A DNA stretch of 64,000 bases from Strigamia acuminata. Taxonomy: Eukaryota; Arthropoda; Chilopoda; Geophilomorpha; Linotaeniidae. Below the pieces are notes generated by a model, which did not search any database, was not told the DNA's origin, and saw nothing but the letters and a program-made list of their open reading frames with translations. The position numbers and the translations under genes are program-made. Below, piece after piece: positions 54,564 to 64,000 of the stretch (its first letter is position 1; the number at the start of each line of letters is the position of its first letter). The stretch spans positions 13,826,001-13,890,000 of the forward strand of contig OX442319.1 of the NCBI GenBank assembly GCA_949358305.1, read 5' to 3'.

Positions 54564-55589
54564 TTTCGAATGAAATTATAAAATTGTGCTTTTGTACTCA
54601 GAGATGTATTTTACGCCGCTTGCTTCAAATTATTCTAGTAAAAAAAGAAAATTATAAAATTAGACTCGATCTGAAGATACATATCGGATTTTCTGAAGCG
54701 ATCTTAACGAAATTAGCAAAATTACGTTCAATTTGGTTGAAATTTAACAAAATTTGACAAAATTCGTTCAATTAGGTTAAAATTTAAAAAAACTTGACAA
54801 GAATTCGTTTACTTTGGTTGAAATTTAACAAAGTTTGACAAGAATTCGTTCAATTAGGTTAAAAATTAACAAAACTTGACAAGAAATCGTTCAATTAGGT
54901 TAAAATTTAACAGAATTTCAATTACCGGTAGTTTGGTTCAAATATATCTAAACTTAACAAAACTTCATCTAATTTGACACAAATGTAATATATTTTCATC
55001 AATTTGGTCGAAATAAAAAACAAAGAAAGAAAAAAAAACATTTAAAAAAATACGGTTTTTTTTGCATTCCTGCTGAACAAAATAGTCGCAAAATTCTCAG
55101 TTAAATTAAAACGCACAATCTAAAATAATCAAAGTATAGACGGTCAGTGTAATCTTGTTTCTATACAGCCAACCACACCTTGCCAAATAACTGCCACCAA
55201 CAGACCACCGTAAATGCCAAAAATTAAAATGTTCGCGAAAATTGACGAGAGCCGTCTTGTTTAGCCAATATCTATAGGATAGAATTTTAAATTATTACAA
55301 CACATCTGCAGAGATCTTCCGAATGTACAAAACCTCTAACCGAGACACAACTGGTCAAAGGAAATAGAAATGAGACGACCGGCGAATATCCACACCTGGT
55401 GGTAGAATAAACAACAGAAAAATGATGTATTCACTATTTTAATTGTATTGAAACTGTATTGATTTAATTATAAGAAATTAAGTGGGACAAATATGACACA
55501 AATTATAGCTGGACATGTACGTGTACTTTTAATGTCTACGAACACAAATTGAAATATAAAATGCATTTTTGTAAAATGCAATAGATCAC
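54564..55589. other. Upstream of the zinc-finger gene; degenerate repeats
   Basis: 54720-54980 holds 5-6 loosely repeated units of ttcgttcaattaggttaaaatttaac. The rest is AT-rich without supported exons. Confidence 0.45.
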
Positions 55590-55780
55590 TCAACGTAAAA
55601 ATTCGATTTCCTGAAACCCAAAACCTATTTTCTTCTCTGATTCCTCCGAATTGATGAAATCCTGCCGGAAAATTGATAACAACGAGCCGTGATCACAGAT
55701 TAGAGGAATCTGTGGTCGTGATCCATCGCCGACATTTTGTCCGTTCCCGCCGCCGCCATTACCTGTTGAAAAGAAATCAC
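55590..55780 (-). CDS. Possible terminal exon, unassigned
   Basis: On the minus strand a good acceptor (tgatttcttttcaacag, about 55764) opens a frame GNGGGGNGQNVGDGSRPQIP... ending FGFQEIEFLR and a stop at 55590. A second frame from ATG gives MAAAGTDKMSAMDHDHRFL and stops. I recognise neither; this could be an untranslated first exon of the zinc-finger gene or of a separate small gene. Confidence 0.25.
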
Positions 55781-55805
55781 AAATTTCGGTTAATTTTTTT
55801 AACAT

Positions 55806-56473
55806 TTCACAATCCGGTCGTTTTTACTAGAAAATATTATCGGTTTAATGCTTAATAACGTCGCACAAGCTTCCGACGGCGATTATACATCGAAAATATT
55901 AAGAAATTTCTAAATTTCTAACGTACCGGTACACGCACGATCCTCGGCTGTGGTTCATCCCGAGCGGAAGTAAAACCGTCTTTGTCTTTCCTTTACAATG
56001 GCGCCACTTTCTCATGGCGGTATAAATCATAACTAACCGTCACATCGTTTTTACCGTATCGTGCTAAAACTACTTATTCTTTTACCATTTAAGAAACCGT
56101 ATAAAAACACAGAATTGAAATGTAAATTTTTATCAAGTCTAAAAAACGTACCAAGCCGTAAAACAAAAGTTATTTCAAAATTTTTACTAGTTTCACACAG
56201 CGCCCACCAGATTGCGCTAGAGTATCCAATTCATCTTTTTTTAAATTTTGTATTAGTCTTTTATTATTATTGTTTACTCTTTCATATTTAATTTCGATAC
56301 GAAATGTGATTCAATTTATTTTGAACTCAAAAATGTAAAAAAAAAAAAAATCTTGTTACAAACAAAAATATTCCAAAAAATCTTATTTTCTACTATAAAC
56401 ACACATTTAAATAATATTACTTAGAAAAAAATATTAACGATACATTCCGAGCAATAAACCACATTGAATAAAT
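55806..56473. other. Intergenic, AT-rich
   Basis: No exon, repeat or element recognised apart from the likely 3' UTR of the gene ending at 56474. Confidence 0.4.
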
Positions 56474-57150
56474 TCAAACACATCGGATCCGTCTCCTAGC
56501 AACAAGTATCTCTCGTCTCGGTCCGTATTTAAGCACATAAGCGCTCACTTTGCACTTAAACTCCTCCTCGTCGCGCCTGTAATGTTCGGCCGCTTCGACG
56601 TTCAGCGGTTGGTCGAAATCAACCAAATAGGTGAAGAGAAAACAAAGTCCCAACGCCACATCTCTCAAATCGACAATTCCTGCACAAAAAACTCACTAGA
56701 ATTGATGGAATTGGCCATTTCGTCCGAACTTTCGTCGTTTTCCTCCGATTTCTTCTTCTTGGACCCGCGTTTCGGCTTGATCGCGAGGGGGTAAGTGCCC
56801 CCCTTGAACTTTTTCATCTTCCTCTTGCCCGACGTTTGCACGGACGAGTCGCTGGAGGATTCGCGCACCGTCTTGCGCGCCGTGTTGCATTTCTTCGTCG
56901 GTTTGTTGCCCTCGTTTTCGTCCTCTTCGATTTTGATGATTCGCGACCTGAACTGGAATTCCGGCAGCGTGTCGGCGGATTTCGGCACGAGTTTGTCGCC
57001 GCGGCTCTTGAGTACCTGCCCGAGGTCGGTTTTTAACACGGAACTAAGGATGTTCTTGAATGTGTCGGTGAAAGCGCGGTTTTGCGCGTCGCCCGATGTC
57101 GATGGTGCGCTTTCTTGCGTTGTTATTATTTCCTGCTTGATTTCCGCCAT
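56474..57150 (-). CDS. Unassigned small charged, probably nuclear protein
   Basis: Start ATG at 57150 (context aaaATGG). The first exon encodes an acidic/basic low-complexity protein: MAEIKQEIITTQES..., a helix-like DTFKNILSSVLKTDLGQVL, then lysine-rich stretches (TSGKRKMKKFKGG, KPKRGSKKKKSEE) resembling nuclear localisation signals. Unspliced, it stops at 56665 (161 aa). If the bases 56680-56696 (gtgagttttttgtgcag on the minus strand, 17 nt) are removed, the frame continues as IVDLRDVALGLCFLFTYLVD and on to RRRIRCV at 56474, total 219 aa. A 50-nt intron with the same acceptor and a weak donor at 56729 keeps the same frame. A 5' UTR intron is likely (acceptor cattcttacag near 57181). I cannot name the family. 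Confidence 0.6.
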
Positions 57151-58132
57151 TTTGGATGCGTGTGCACGTGACTGATGGTCTGTAAGAATGTTTGGGATTA
57201 AGGTGAAAGAGCTTTGGGTTTTATTTTGAGTTTAAATGAGAAAAATTTACGTTTCAGCTCGTTCTAACTGGTGCTTGTTTTCGTGATTGGGGTGAACGGC
57301 GCTTTATGGAAAGTGGTTTTGGTTTTTGTCGCTAGATGTCACTTTTTTTTTTAAAATGAAAAATGAAATTGAAATCTTAGCAATCGTAAAAAATTTATAA
57401 CTTGAACAATGAAAATTTTGTAAATTTTACAAAAAAATAATTAGTTTATAAATACAATTTATAATAAAAAGAAAAAAAATAAAGATGGAGTTGGAACACT
57501 CCAGAATCTATTAATGGAAGAACATCAGGGGAAATCGTGTACAAAAATCTGTTCAAGGAAATGTAAATTTAAATTATTGCGGTCTTGGAGAATGGCAACA
57601 TCTTTCTATTGGCCAAAAGCGATCTGTCCACAACTTTTGATAACCCCATCGAACGTTCACGAAACGTTCATACAACGTTCACGGAACGTGCACCTATTCC
57701 ACGTATATTAAATACAATCTTCGCTTTGAAAGGAATTCGGGCTGGATTAGACTTGCTTCGGTATAGATTCGCAAAGAATCTGGAGAGAATCGAAGCGAGA
57801 ATGAATGCAAGGACTCTGGAGAAATTCGAAGCGAGTATGGATAGATCCACAATAATTCGGCCAAAAAGCAAAAAAGAAAGACCATTCAGGTACAGAGCTG
57901 AGTACGAGAAACGATTCAAGAGACGTAATTGTACTCGACGTTTATTCCGGAATTCTTCGGCTCCGTAAAAACGGACCAAACTTGCGAAAACATCAACCGA
58001 CAATCCCGTTTTAGATTTTATGTAAACAACGTGTTGAAACAGGCATCATCTGTTGTTGAGAATTTTTATTATTATATTTGGAAAATAGCAACATCTTTCT
58101 ACTACATTTGACATCTGATTTTGATTAAATTA
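57151..58132. other. Intergenic with a probable unclassified insertion
   Basis: 57595-58101 is bounded by the direct repeat gcaacatctttcta (57595-57608, 58088-58101). Inside, gaacgttcac/gaaacgttca words repeat at 57654-57690 and frames are open on both strands (57585-57968 plus, 57668-58003 minus), typical of a low-complexity mobile remnant. No known domain. Confidence 0.4.
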
Positions 58133-59033
58133 TTAATTATGGCAACTTTCTTCGCAGTCGATACAGGCGCACGCACTTTCATCCTGTAAATTAAACCAAA
58201 AAATTATTAAATTAAATTAAATTAAATTAAATTAGATTCACTACATTAATCGGTTGGCTGCAGTTGACTACAGGTAAGTGAAGAGGTTTGAATGTTTTGC
58301 CGTGTTCGCTTATTGTTTCGTCGTCCCAAAAGGTGATATTTACTAAAAACGGCACAAAGTTGGTGTAGGTATCGGCTATGTATGTCAACCAGCGTTCTGC
58401 GGTGCACAATTCTGATCCCCAAGGGCCGCACATTGCATCCATGACTTTATCTCCCATCAGTGGATCGTAAACGCCTTTGCATGAGTCGAAAAACATTTGC
58501 GCGTAAGATTTAAAGAGCATGTACTCCACTATTTTGACGACTTCGTGTTCTGAAATACAATTGATTTGACTGTTTTAAGAGTAGAAATACATTTTCAGAT
58601 TTTTTTAAAATTACGTTCTTCTCCTATGACCGTCTCCTGGACGTGTAAATATCGACTTTGTTGTGGGCTGCATGTCAAGGCGCATAAATATTTGTTAAAA
58701 TTGTGCGTACAAGCCGGACATCTGCGTAAATAAGCTTTGTATATTAACAAATGGTCTATAAACGTTTCTATTTGATCCGCGTCGCAACATGTGAGTGCGT
58801 TGCCTGCGTATGAAATTATTCCAATTTTATTATGTTTGGGATTTCAGGTATAGTGTCAAATAAATGCGCTTACCATTTTCATCTACTAATTCTGGACATA
58901 ATTCTTTCAATGTGCCAATTGCTGACGACTTAAGTGGTTTTGCCGGTCCGTTGTACAAGCAATTTAAAATTAAATCCCGCTTGATTGGTGTGTCGCATTG
59001 GCCGTACCACACGCAGTGACCTTCAGCTGCTGC
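58133..59033 (-). CDS. NPC1-type N-terminal sterol-binding domain protein, partial 5'
   Basis: The NPC1 N-terminal domain binds the cholesterol hydroxyl in the lysosome lumen. Exons 5' to 3': 59033-58874, 58803-58615, 58549-58245, 58183-58133 (705 nt, 234 aa plus stop). The sequence follows NPC1: GHCVWYGQC, NCLYNGPAKPL, LKELCPEL, TCCDADQIETF, RCPACTHNFNKYLCALTCSP, AMCGPWGSELC, FWDDETISEHG and CACIDCEESC. The Asn of NCLY and the Gln of DADQ correspond to human N41 and Q79, which contact sterol. After EESCHN there is a stop, exactly where NPC1 would enter its proline-rich loop and first TM helix. The signal-peptide exon is not in the window: it must lie beyond the retrotransposon sitting in intron 1. 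So this is either a secreted stand-alone domain or a truncated NPC1 copy. Confidence 0.85.
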
Positions 59034-59097
59034 CTGTTTAAACAATAAATTTGTTGTGTAACCTTGACTTCATATATTTAATACCAATAATGGAAAA
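59034..59097. other. Intron 1 of the NPC1-type gene, left of the retrotransposon
   Basis: Acceptor ttgtttaaacag on the minus strand directly adjoins the exon at 59033. The retrotransposon LTR begins 64 bp further on. Confidence 0.6.
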
Positions 59098-59276
59098 TGT
59101 CGGAAACAATGTGAATAACTAAGAATCATTTTGTACGAGGCAAATCCGTGTGTAACCTAGCAATAAAGAGAAACAGAACGATTCATTCCATGTTCGTAGC
59201 TACAGAGGGATGTTGATATACAGAGTCGGAGTCAATTATTCGTAACGAAACCAATTTATTTGGGACATATTCTACA
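59098..59276 (+). repeat. Putative 5' LTR (179 bp)
   Basis: TGT...ACA ends, internal polyadenylation signal AATAAA, followed directly by a TGG-starting primer site. The 3' partner lies outside the window, so identity cannot be tested here. Confidence 0.6.
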
Positions 59277-59277
59277 A

Positions 59278-59295
59278 TGGTATCCACGATGCTTG
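59278..59295 (+). promoter_or_regulatory. Candidate tRNA primer-binding site
   Basis: tggtatccacgatgcttg starts one base after the LTR and begins with TGG, the complement of the tRNA CCA end. I could not assign the tRNA. Confidence 0.45.
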
Positions 59296-59453
59296 GAAGA
59301 TTCCTGTGAAGAATACGTTTTGTTTGAAGAAGTCAGGTTTTTGAGAGTAGCCAGACGTCGTTCCGGATCGAATAGCCTTGGAACACGGGTGTTCCAGGAA
59401 GTTTGGACAGTAAGCCAAGCGATTCTTAGTTTGACTGTAGAGGAAGGAAGACG

Positions 59454-62400
59454 ATGGCGCAGCTTATGCTAGGCAGCTTGCTGCCGTTTGCGGGGTCGTC
59501 GCTGCAGGAATGGATCTCGTGGCGGGAAACTTTTACCATGTTTGTGGCGCTGAACGACGTGGCCGACGATAAGCAGGTCCCCCTGTTACTGACGACAGTG
59601 GGGACGATCACGTACGACAGGATGAAACGTCTGGTCGCGCCAAAGTTGTTGGCGACAATGAAGGTAGAAGAGATTCTCGAGGCGATGGACACTTACTATA
59701 GTTCAGTTGACACGCCGTATATGGCTCGGCAGAAGTTGGGGGCGAAGAGGCGGCTCGAAGGTGAATCGGTGGAGAAATTCATCGCAGAACTCAGAGTCAT
59801 GGCACAGAGATGTAACTTCGCGACCAAGACGGAGGTAGACAGCGCAATTATAGACCAAGTCATCAGGGGAACCAGGAACACGACTTTAGTACGTGAGATC
59901 TTGTTAAAAATGCCTATTACAGTTAGCGAAATGACAAAACTCGCAGTCGCGCATGAGATGGCGCATATGGCCGCGACGGGGACGGAGGAACCGCTGCCAG
60001 TACTGGAGGTAGCGCGAGCGTCATCGTCAGCGGTGCTACAGTTGGCGTCGGGACTCCGAAGAGCGCCTCAGAGAGGACGTGGATCGCCAGGTTTTTTTCG
60101 CGGCACGCAGGGGCGTGCGCAGCGAGGTGGAGCAGCGCAGCTATCGAGAGGCGGACCGGCGGCGGGCGGTGGCCGCGGGCTGCCACCTATGAAGAGAGAT
60201 GGTACTCCGGTGAGATGTTTTCGTTGCGGTGGGCCCCATTACGTGCGGGACTGCCCTTTTGAATACGTGCAAAGTGGTCCCCCTGTTACGGATGGTCTGG
60301 GAGGAACGCGAACTTCGTCTGTATGGTCGAAGAAGAATGCCGTAGCCAGAGAAGTGGATTGTCAGCCGTCGTTCCCCTCTGAAGAGAAGGTCGGTTTCAC
60401 TGCGGGCGCAGCTGCCGATGATGACTGGAAGCAGTTGCGAGTGCCGGTGAACGAGTTACACGAAGAAGAGGAGGACTTTGCATTGTTTCAGCTGCAAGCC
60501 AGCAGTTTAAAGCAGCCGCCTTTGATGGTTCAGGTGAAGCTGAATAATGGACTGTTTGACATGCAACTGGACACAGGGAGTGAGAAATCAGTCATTAATA
60601 TCGCAGATTTTAATACGTTGTTAGTACAAGGGCTGGCCACAATGCAGCAGATCAGACAAATCGGGACGCGCCTTTTTGCGTATCAACATCAGCCAATAGA
60701 AGTTTTTGGCACGATCCAGTTACAAGTAGACATAGCGGGAGTGAGACGGGTGGCGGACTTCACTATTGTGGGCCGCCGTGGTCCGAGTCTGCTTGGGCGC
60801 GATTTGGTTCATTTGTTTGGTTTGGCGCTGATGTTGAAAGCGGCGAGCCAGCGGTCTGCAATGGAGAGCAGTAGCGACATTAATGAAAAACAACTTAAAA
60901 CGATAAAGCAAATTGAAGAGAATAAAGATAATAGTGATGAAGTGGTACGTAAATTGGATGAAGTTTTGAAACGATGCATGAAGGTGTTTGATGAGGAGCT
61001 GGGAACGTATTCCGGAGAGCCGATCGAGTTGGTACTCAGGCCGGATGCTACCCCCAAGTTTTACAGGCCAAGGCCTGTCCCTTTCCCGTTGAGGGAAGCG
61101 GTGTCGTTAGAAATAGACAGATTGGTGCAGCAAGGAGTTTTTAAGCCGGTGGCCTTTTCAGCTTGGGCAACCCCTTTGGTGACAGTTCGAAAGAAAGACG
61201 GCGGCGTGAGGTTGTGCGGGGATTACCGCTCGACGGTGAACTCCAGCCTCCAGCCGGACCCCTACCCGCTGCCGAAAATCTCGGACTTGTTGGCTTCGAT
61301 TGGGAGAGCGAGAATTTTCTCAACGTTGGATTTGAAGCAAGCATACTTACAAGTACCTTTGTCAGAGAAATCGGCGATGATAGCAGCGGTAAATACGATT
61401 AGGGGGCTGATGGCCGTCACAAGACTGCCATTTGGCACCATGCCTTCAGCCGGTATTTTCCAAAGAATCATGGAGTTGGTCCTTGCGGGAGTTCCTCGGA
61501 TATTTATTTACCTCGACGACTTTTTAATTGCGACGTGGTCGATGGAGGAGCACTTAGTGATATTGGAGTTAATTTTTACCAAGTTGATGAAGAAAGGTTT
61601 AAGGTTGGCCAGAGAAAAATGCTTATTTTGCAAAAAGGTGTTGAACTTTTTGGGTTTCCGCATATCTGAGGAAGGGGTGGAACCAATTTCTTCAAGGATC
61701 GAGGCGATTGTGAAGATGAAGGCACCTCATGATGTTAAGGGCTTGCGGACCTTCCTGGGAATTGTTGCATTTTATGCAAGTTTTGTTAGTAATTTGGCAA
61801 CTCGGGCAGCCCCACTTTACGAGTTGTTATGCGCAGATGTGGTCTGGTTGTGGAATGAGAGACGGCAGAAGTCTTTTGATGGAGTAAAGAGTGCATTGAC
61901 AAACGCACCAATCCTTACCTTTTACGATTTGGACAGACCGGTCGTGGTGGCAACTGACGCCTCACCCTACGGGGTGGGGGCAGTTTTGGCCCATTTGGAT
62001 GACCAGTTACGTGAACTGCCGGTAGCATATGCGTCCAGGTCCCTCAATAGGGCGGAGGTAAACTACGCTCAAATCGATCGTGAGGCCCTTTCCATAATTT
62101 TTGCGGTGAAAAAGTTTCATTCCTACTTGATGGGCAGACGTTTCACTGTGTTCACCGACCATAAACCCTTGTTGGGTATATTGGGACCAGACAAGCCAAT
62201 ACCGGTAGTGATTAGCCCCCGAATGATGCGCTGGGCTTTAACACTAGCAGCATATGATTACACCTTATGCTACAGGAAAGGTGAAGATAATCAAAACGCT
62301 GATGTTTTGAGCAGGTTTCCAGTTGATCCGCCAGCCAGAGAGAGGGAGGAATATCCGTTATTTTTGGTGGACCTTCAAAGAGAAGATCTTTTACTGGCAA

Positions 62401-64000
62401 AGGATGTGGCGCAAGCAACGGAATCAGATAATGACCTGAAGGTGGTGACGGCAGCAATGAGAACGGGTGACAAATCACGTTTGCAAGAGGCCCCAGCTTT
62501 AAAATTCTTTTTGGAGAATTATGACGAATTTAGTCTGGTCCTGGGTGTCCTTCTGTGGGGGCAGAGAGTTGTAATACCGAAAGAGTTGCGTCCCCAGATG
62601 CTGAAGTTGCTGCACGAGGGCCACCCCGGCATTGTGGCGATGAAAAAGAGGGCACGGAGCGTCGTATGGTGGGTGGGAATGTCGGCGGACATTGATACTT
62701 TTGCTCAGCGGTGCGAATTATGCGCACAGAATAGGACGACACCCCCGCGACTTACTTCAGTTTCATGGCCAAAAGCGGAAGCGCCTTGGCTCCGTGTCCA
62801 CATTGACTATGCCGGCCCGATTTTGGCACACATGGTCCTGATCCTGGCAGATGCTTATTCGGGCTGGATCGAGGCCCATGCGACCAAGACCGCCACTTCC
62901 TTATCAACGATTTGGATACTTCGCCGCATATTTAGTACTTTTGGGATTCCACATGTGGTTGTAAGTGATAATGGACCCCAGTTTGCGTCATCGGAATTTG
63001 AGCAGTTTTTGATGAAGAATGGGATTATTCACATCTTTTCACCCCCATACCATCCGGCCAGCAATGGTTTAGCAGAAAGGGCCGTGCGTTGGGTCAAGGA
63101 AAAGCTGGTCAAATTTCAAACTGGGAATATCGAGCTGAGGTTACTGCGGCTGTCCTTGTTTCAACATACGAATTTTAGAGGCAAGGGCGATAAGTCTCCG
63201 GCAATGGCCTTTATGGGGCGGCAACTTTTTACCCATATTGATCTGGTCAAGCCAAGGACGGTCGAATGGGAGCCCAGAGGTGCAAGTCTCGAGAGAGTTT
63301 TTGAATTGGGTCAGGCGGTTTGGTGGAAAACTTTTCCGGCGATGAAACCGCCGTGGAAGGCTGGAGTGGTCATCGAGCGTAGAGGTGATGTGGTGTACGT
63401 GGTCAAGGATGTAGAGTCGGCTAAAGAGATGGTCAGACACATTAATCATTTGCGAAGACGAGAAGTGACAGATACGATCGGGGCAGGAATGCCACGAAAT
63501 ACCACAACATTCCCGACGGTAACGCCGGAAACCCAAACCCCGCTAATTTTACCTACTATTTACAGAAGATTGGCGAAGCCAGCACCTCCACTTGCAGTTA
63601 GGCCAATAATTCCGCCGGTTGCGGATCCTCAACCACTTGAAATTGCAGCCGTGCCACCAATGGAGGGGGCACCGTTACCTGAGTTGGTTGTGGATATTGC
63701 GGGTCTCCCAGCCCAGCCTGCAAGAGATTCGACGCTGCGATTGTCAGCGGTCGGCATGACCCCGCCTGAAATCACAGAAGCTTTGGGAGGGCGAGTGGTC
63801 AGAGTGCCGATTGATCAGCACCCGTTGACTCCGCTCAGATCGGTTGCTCGTGTCACAAGAAATTTAAACCCATTTTATCGTGAAGAGTCGTCTGGGGAGG
63901 AAGAAGTAGACGACGTCCAAGATTTAATTCCAGCTTATCATCGGCCGCTTTCCCAGCCAAGACAGTCCAAGCAAGGAACTAGGGTGGCCGATATGATGCG
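59454..64000 (+). CDS. Gag-Pol polyprotein of a Ty3/gypsy element, open to the window edge
   Basis: A single frame of at least 1515 codons without stop; the ATG at 59454 is the first after an in-frame TAG at about 59427. Order: Gag (residues 1-250), CCHC knuckle CFRCGGPHYVRDC from residue 255, protease DTGS at 373, reverse transcriptase with YLDD at 686, RNase H (TDASPYGVGAVL, TDHKPL), an HHCC integrase finger (HEGHPG...CELC) and the integrase core with D1118, D1172 and E1208 (DD35E spacing between the last two). A proline-rich C-terminal extension follows beyond residue 1350. The gypsy order PR-RT-RH-IN is clear. No frameshift separates gag from pol, and no envelope frame is seen before the edge. 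All key catalytic motifs are present, so the copy is probably young. Confidence 0.96.
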   Translation, partial: MAQLMLGSLLPFAGSSLQEWISWRETFTMFVALNDVADDKQVPLLLTTVGTITYDRMKRLVAPKLLATMKVEEILEAMDTYYSSVDTPYMARQKLGAKRRLEGESVEKFIAELRVMAQRCNFATKTEVDSAIIDQVIRGTRNTTLVREILLKMPITVSEMTKLAVAHEMAHMAATGTEEPLPVLEVARASSSAVLQLASGLRRAPQRGRGSPGFFRGTQGRAQRGGAAQLSRGGPAAGGGRGLPPMKRDGTPVRCFRCGGPHYVRDCPFEYVQSGPPVTDGLGGTRTSSVWSKKNAVAREVDCQPSFPSEEKVGFTAGAAADDDWKQLRVPVNELHEEEEDFALFQLQASSLKQPPLMVQVKLNNGLFDMQLDTGSEKSVINIADFNTLLVQGLATMQQIRQIGTRLFAYQHQPIEVFGTIQLQVDIAGVRRVADFTIVGRRGPSLLGRDLVHLFGLALMLKAASQRSAMESSSDINEKQLKTIKQIEENKDNSDEVVRKLDEVLKRCMKVFDEELGTYSGEPIELVLRPDATPKFYRPRPVPFPLREAVSLEIDRLVQQGVFKPVAFSAWATPLVTVRKKDGGVRLCGDYRSTVNSSLQPDPYPLPKISDLLASIGRARIFSTLDLKQAYLQVPLSEKSAMIAAVNTIRGLMAVTRLPFGTMPSAGIFQRIMELVLAGVPRIFIYLDDFLIATWSMEEHLVILELIFTKLMKKGLRLAREKCLFCKKVLNFLGFRISEEGVEPISSRIEAIVKMKAPHDVKGLRTFLGIVAFYASFVSNLATRAAPLYELLCADVVWLWNERRQKSFDGVKSALTNAPILTFYDLDRPVVVATDASPYGVGAVLAHLDDQLRELPVAYASRSLNRAEVNYAQIDREALSIIFAVKKFHSYLMGRRFTVFTDHKPLLGILGPDKPIPVVISPRMMRWALTLAAYDYTLCYRKGEDNQNADVLSRFPVDPPAREREEYPLFLVDLQREDLLLAKDVAQATESDNDLKVVTAAMRTGDKSRLQEAPALKFFLENYDEFSLVLGVLLWGQRVVIPKELRPQMLKLLHEGHPGIVAMKKRARSVVWWVGMSADIDTFAQRCELCAQNRTTPPRLTSVSWPKAEAPWLRVHIDYAGPILAHMVLILADAYSGWIEAHATKTATSLSTIWILRRIFSTFGIPHVVVSDNGPQFASSEFEQFLMKNGIIHIFSPPYHPASNGLAERAVRWVKEKLVKFQTGNIELRLLRLSLFQHTNFRGKGDKSPAMAFMGRQLFTHIDLVKPRTVEWEPRGASLERVFELGQAVWWKTFPAMKPPWKAGVVIERRGDVVYVVKDVESAKEMVRHINHLRRREVTDTIGAGMPRNTTTFPTVTPETQTPLILPTIYRRLAKPAPPLAVRPIIPPVADPQPLEIAAVPPMEGAPLPELVVDIAGLPAQPARDSTLRLSAVGMTPPEITEALGGRVVRVPIDQHPLTPLRSVARVTRNLNPFYREESSGEEEVDDVQDLIPAYHRPLSQPRQSKQGTRVADMM

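Larger units (their letters stand above)
59098..64000 (+). mobile_element. Ty3/gypsy LTR retrotransposon, 5' LTR to beyond the right edge
   Basis: Putative LTR 59098-59276 (starts TGTCGG, ends TTCTACA, contains AATAAA near 59165), a candidate primer site one base later, and one continuous gag-pol frame. Only one LTR is in the window, so its borders are inferred from the TG...CA ends and the following TGG. The element is antisense to the NPC1-type gene and sits in its first intron. Confidence 0.88.

Noticed and set aside
57585-58003. Protein-coding gene in the 57.6-58.0 kb interval
   Set aside because: Frames are open on both strands, no domain is visible, and the segment is bounded by a 14-bp direct repeat, which fits a mobile remnant better.

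Overview
The window is animal nuclear DNA: split genes with GT-AG introns (many only 45-90 bp), AT-rich intergenic DNA, abundant tandem repeats, TIR transposons and one LTR retrotransposon. HIPK, USP19, EXOC5, NPC1-type, C2H2 zinc-finger and DEG/ENaC genes together indicate an invertebrate metazoan, probably an arthropod. The phylum is inferred, not proven.

Layout. 1-17140 is a head-to-tail cluster on the minus strand. It holds the 5' part of a HIPK protein kinase gene (405-2491, running off the left edge), a complete USP19 deubiquitinase (4970-11147, 16 coding exons) and a complete EXOC5/Sec10 exocyst gene (11706-17140, 16 exons, 727 aa). For USP19 and EXOC5 the exon lengths sum to an exact multiple of three. 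Large introns in these genes are filled with minisatellites, the most striking being 53 identical 20-bp units in an EXOC5 intron. A secreted, probably GPI-anchored LRR protein follows (17863-19095, minus).

22313-52027 is a local segmental duplication in direct orientation. Each copy carries a gene whose exons encode two DEG/ENaC channel modules in one polypeptide (TM1-ectodomain-TM2-linker-TM1-ectodomain-TM2). One uninterrupted 802-bp exon joins the end of module A to the start of module B. Copy 1 (23084-30309) can be assembled as an open 794-residue frame. Copy 2 (36389-49211) has a 7-bp frameshifting insertion in exon 1 and looks like a recent pseudogene. The copies act as a clock for transposon insertion: copy 2 is expanded by about 6 kb of TIR elements (hAT-like, TTAA, TA and TTA target types, palindromic MITEs), several with target-site duplications visible by comparison with the empty site in copy 1.

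52028-64000 carries a 15-finger C2H2 zinc-finger gene (minus), a small unassigned nuclear-looking protein with a possible 17-nt intron (minus), an NPC1-type N-terminal sterol-binding domain gene that stops before any membrane domain (minus), and an apparently intact Ty3/gypsy retrotransposon (plus) inserted in the first intron of that gene and running off the right edge.

The most notable system is the two-module DEG/ENaC gene pair. Exon structures were built by eye from splice motifs, reading phase, protein family recall and comparison of the two copies; no alignment program or database was used.
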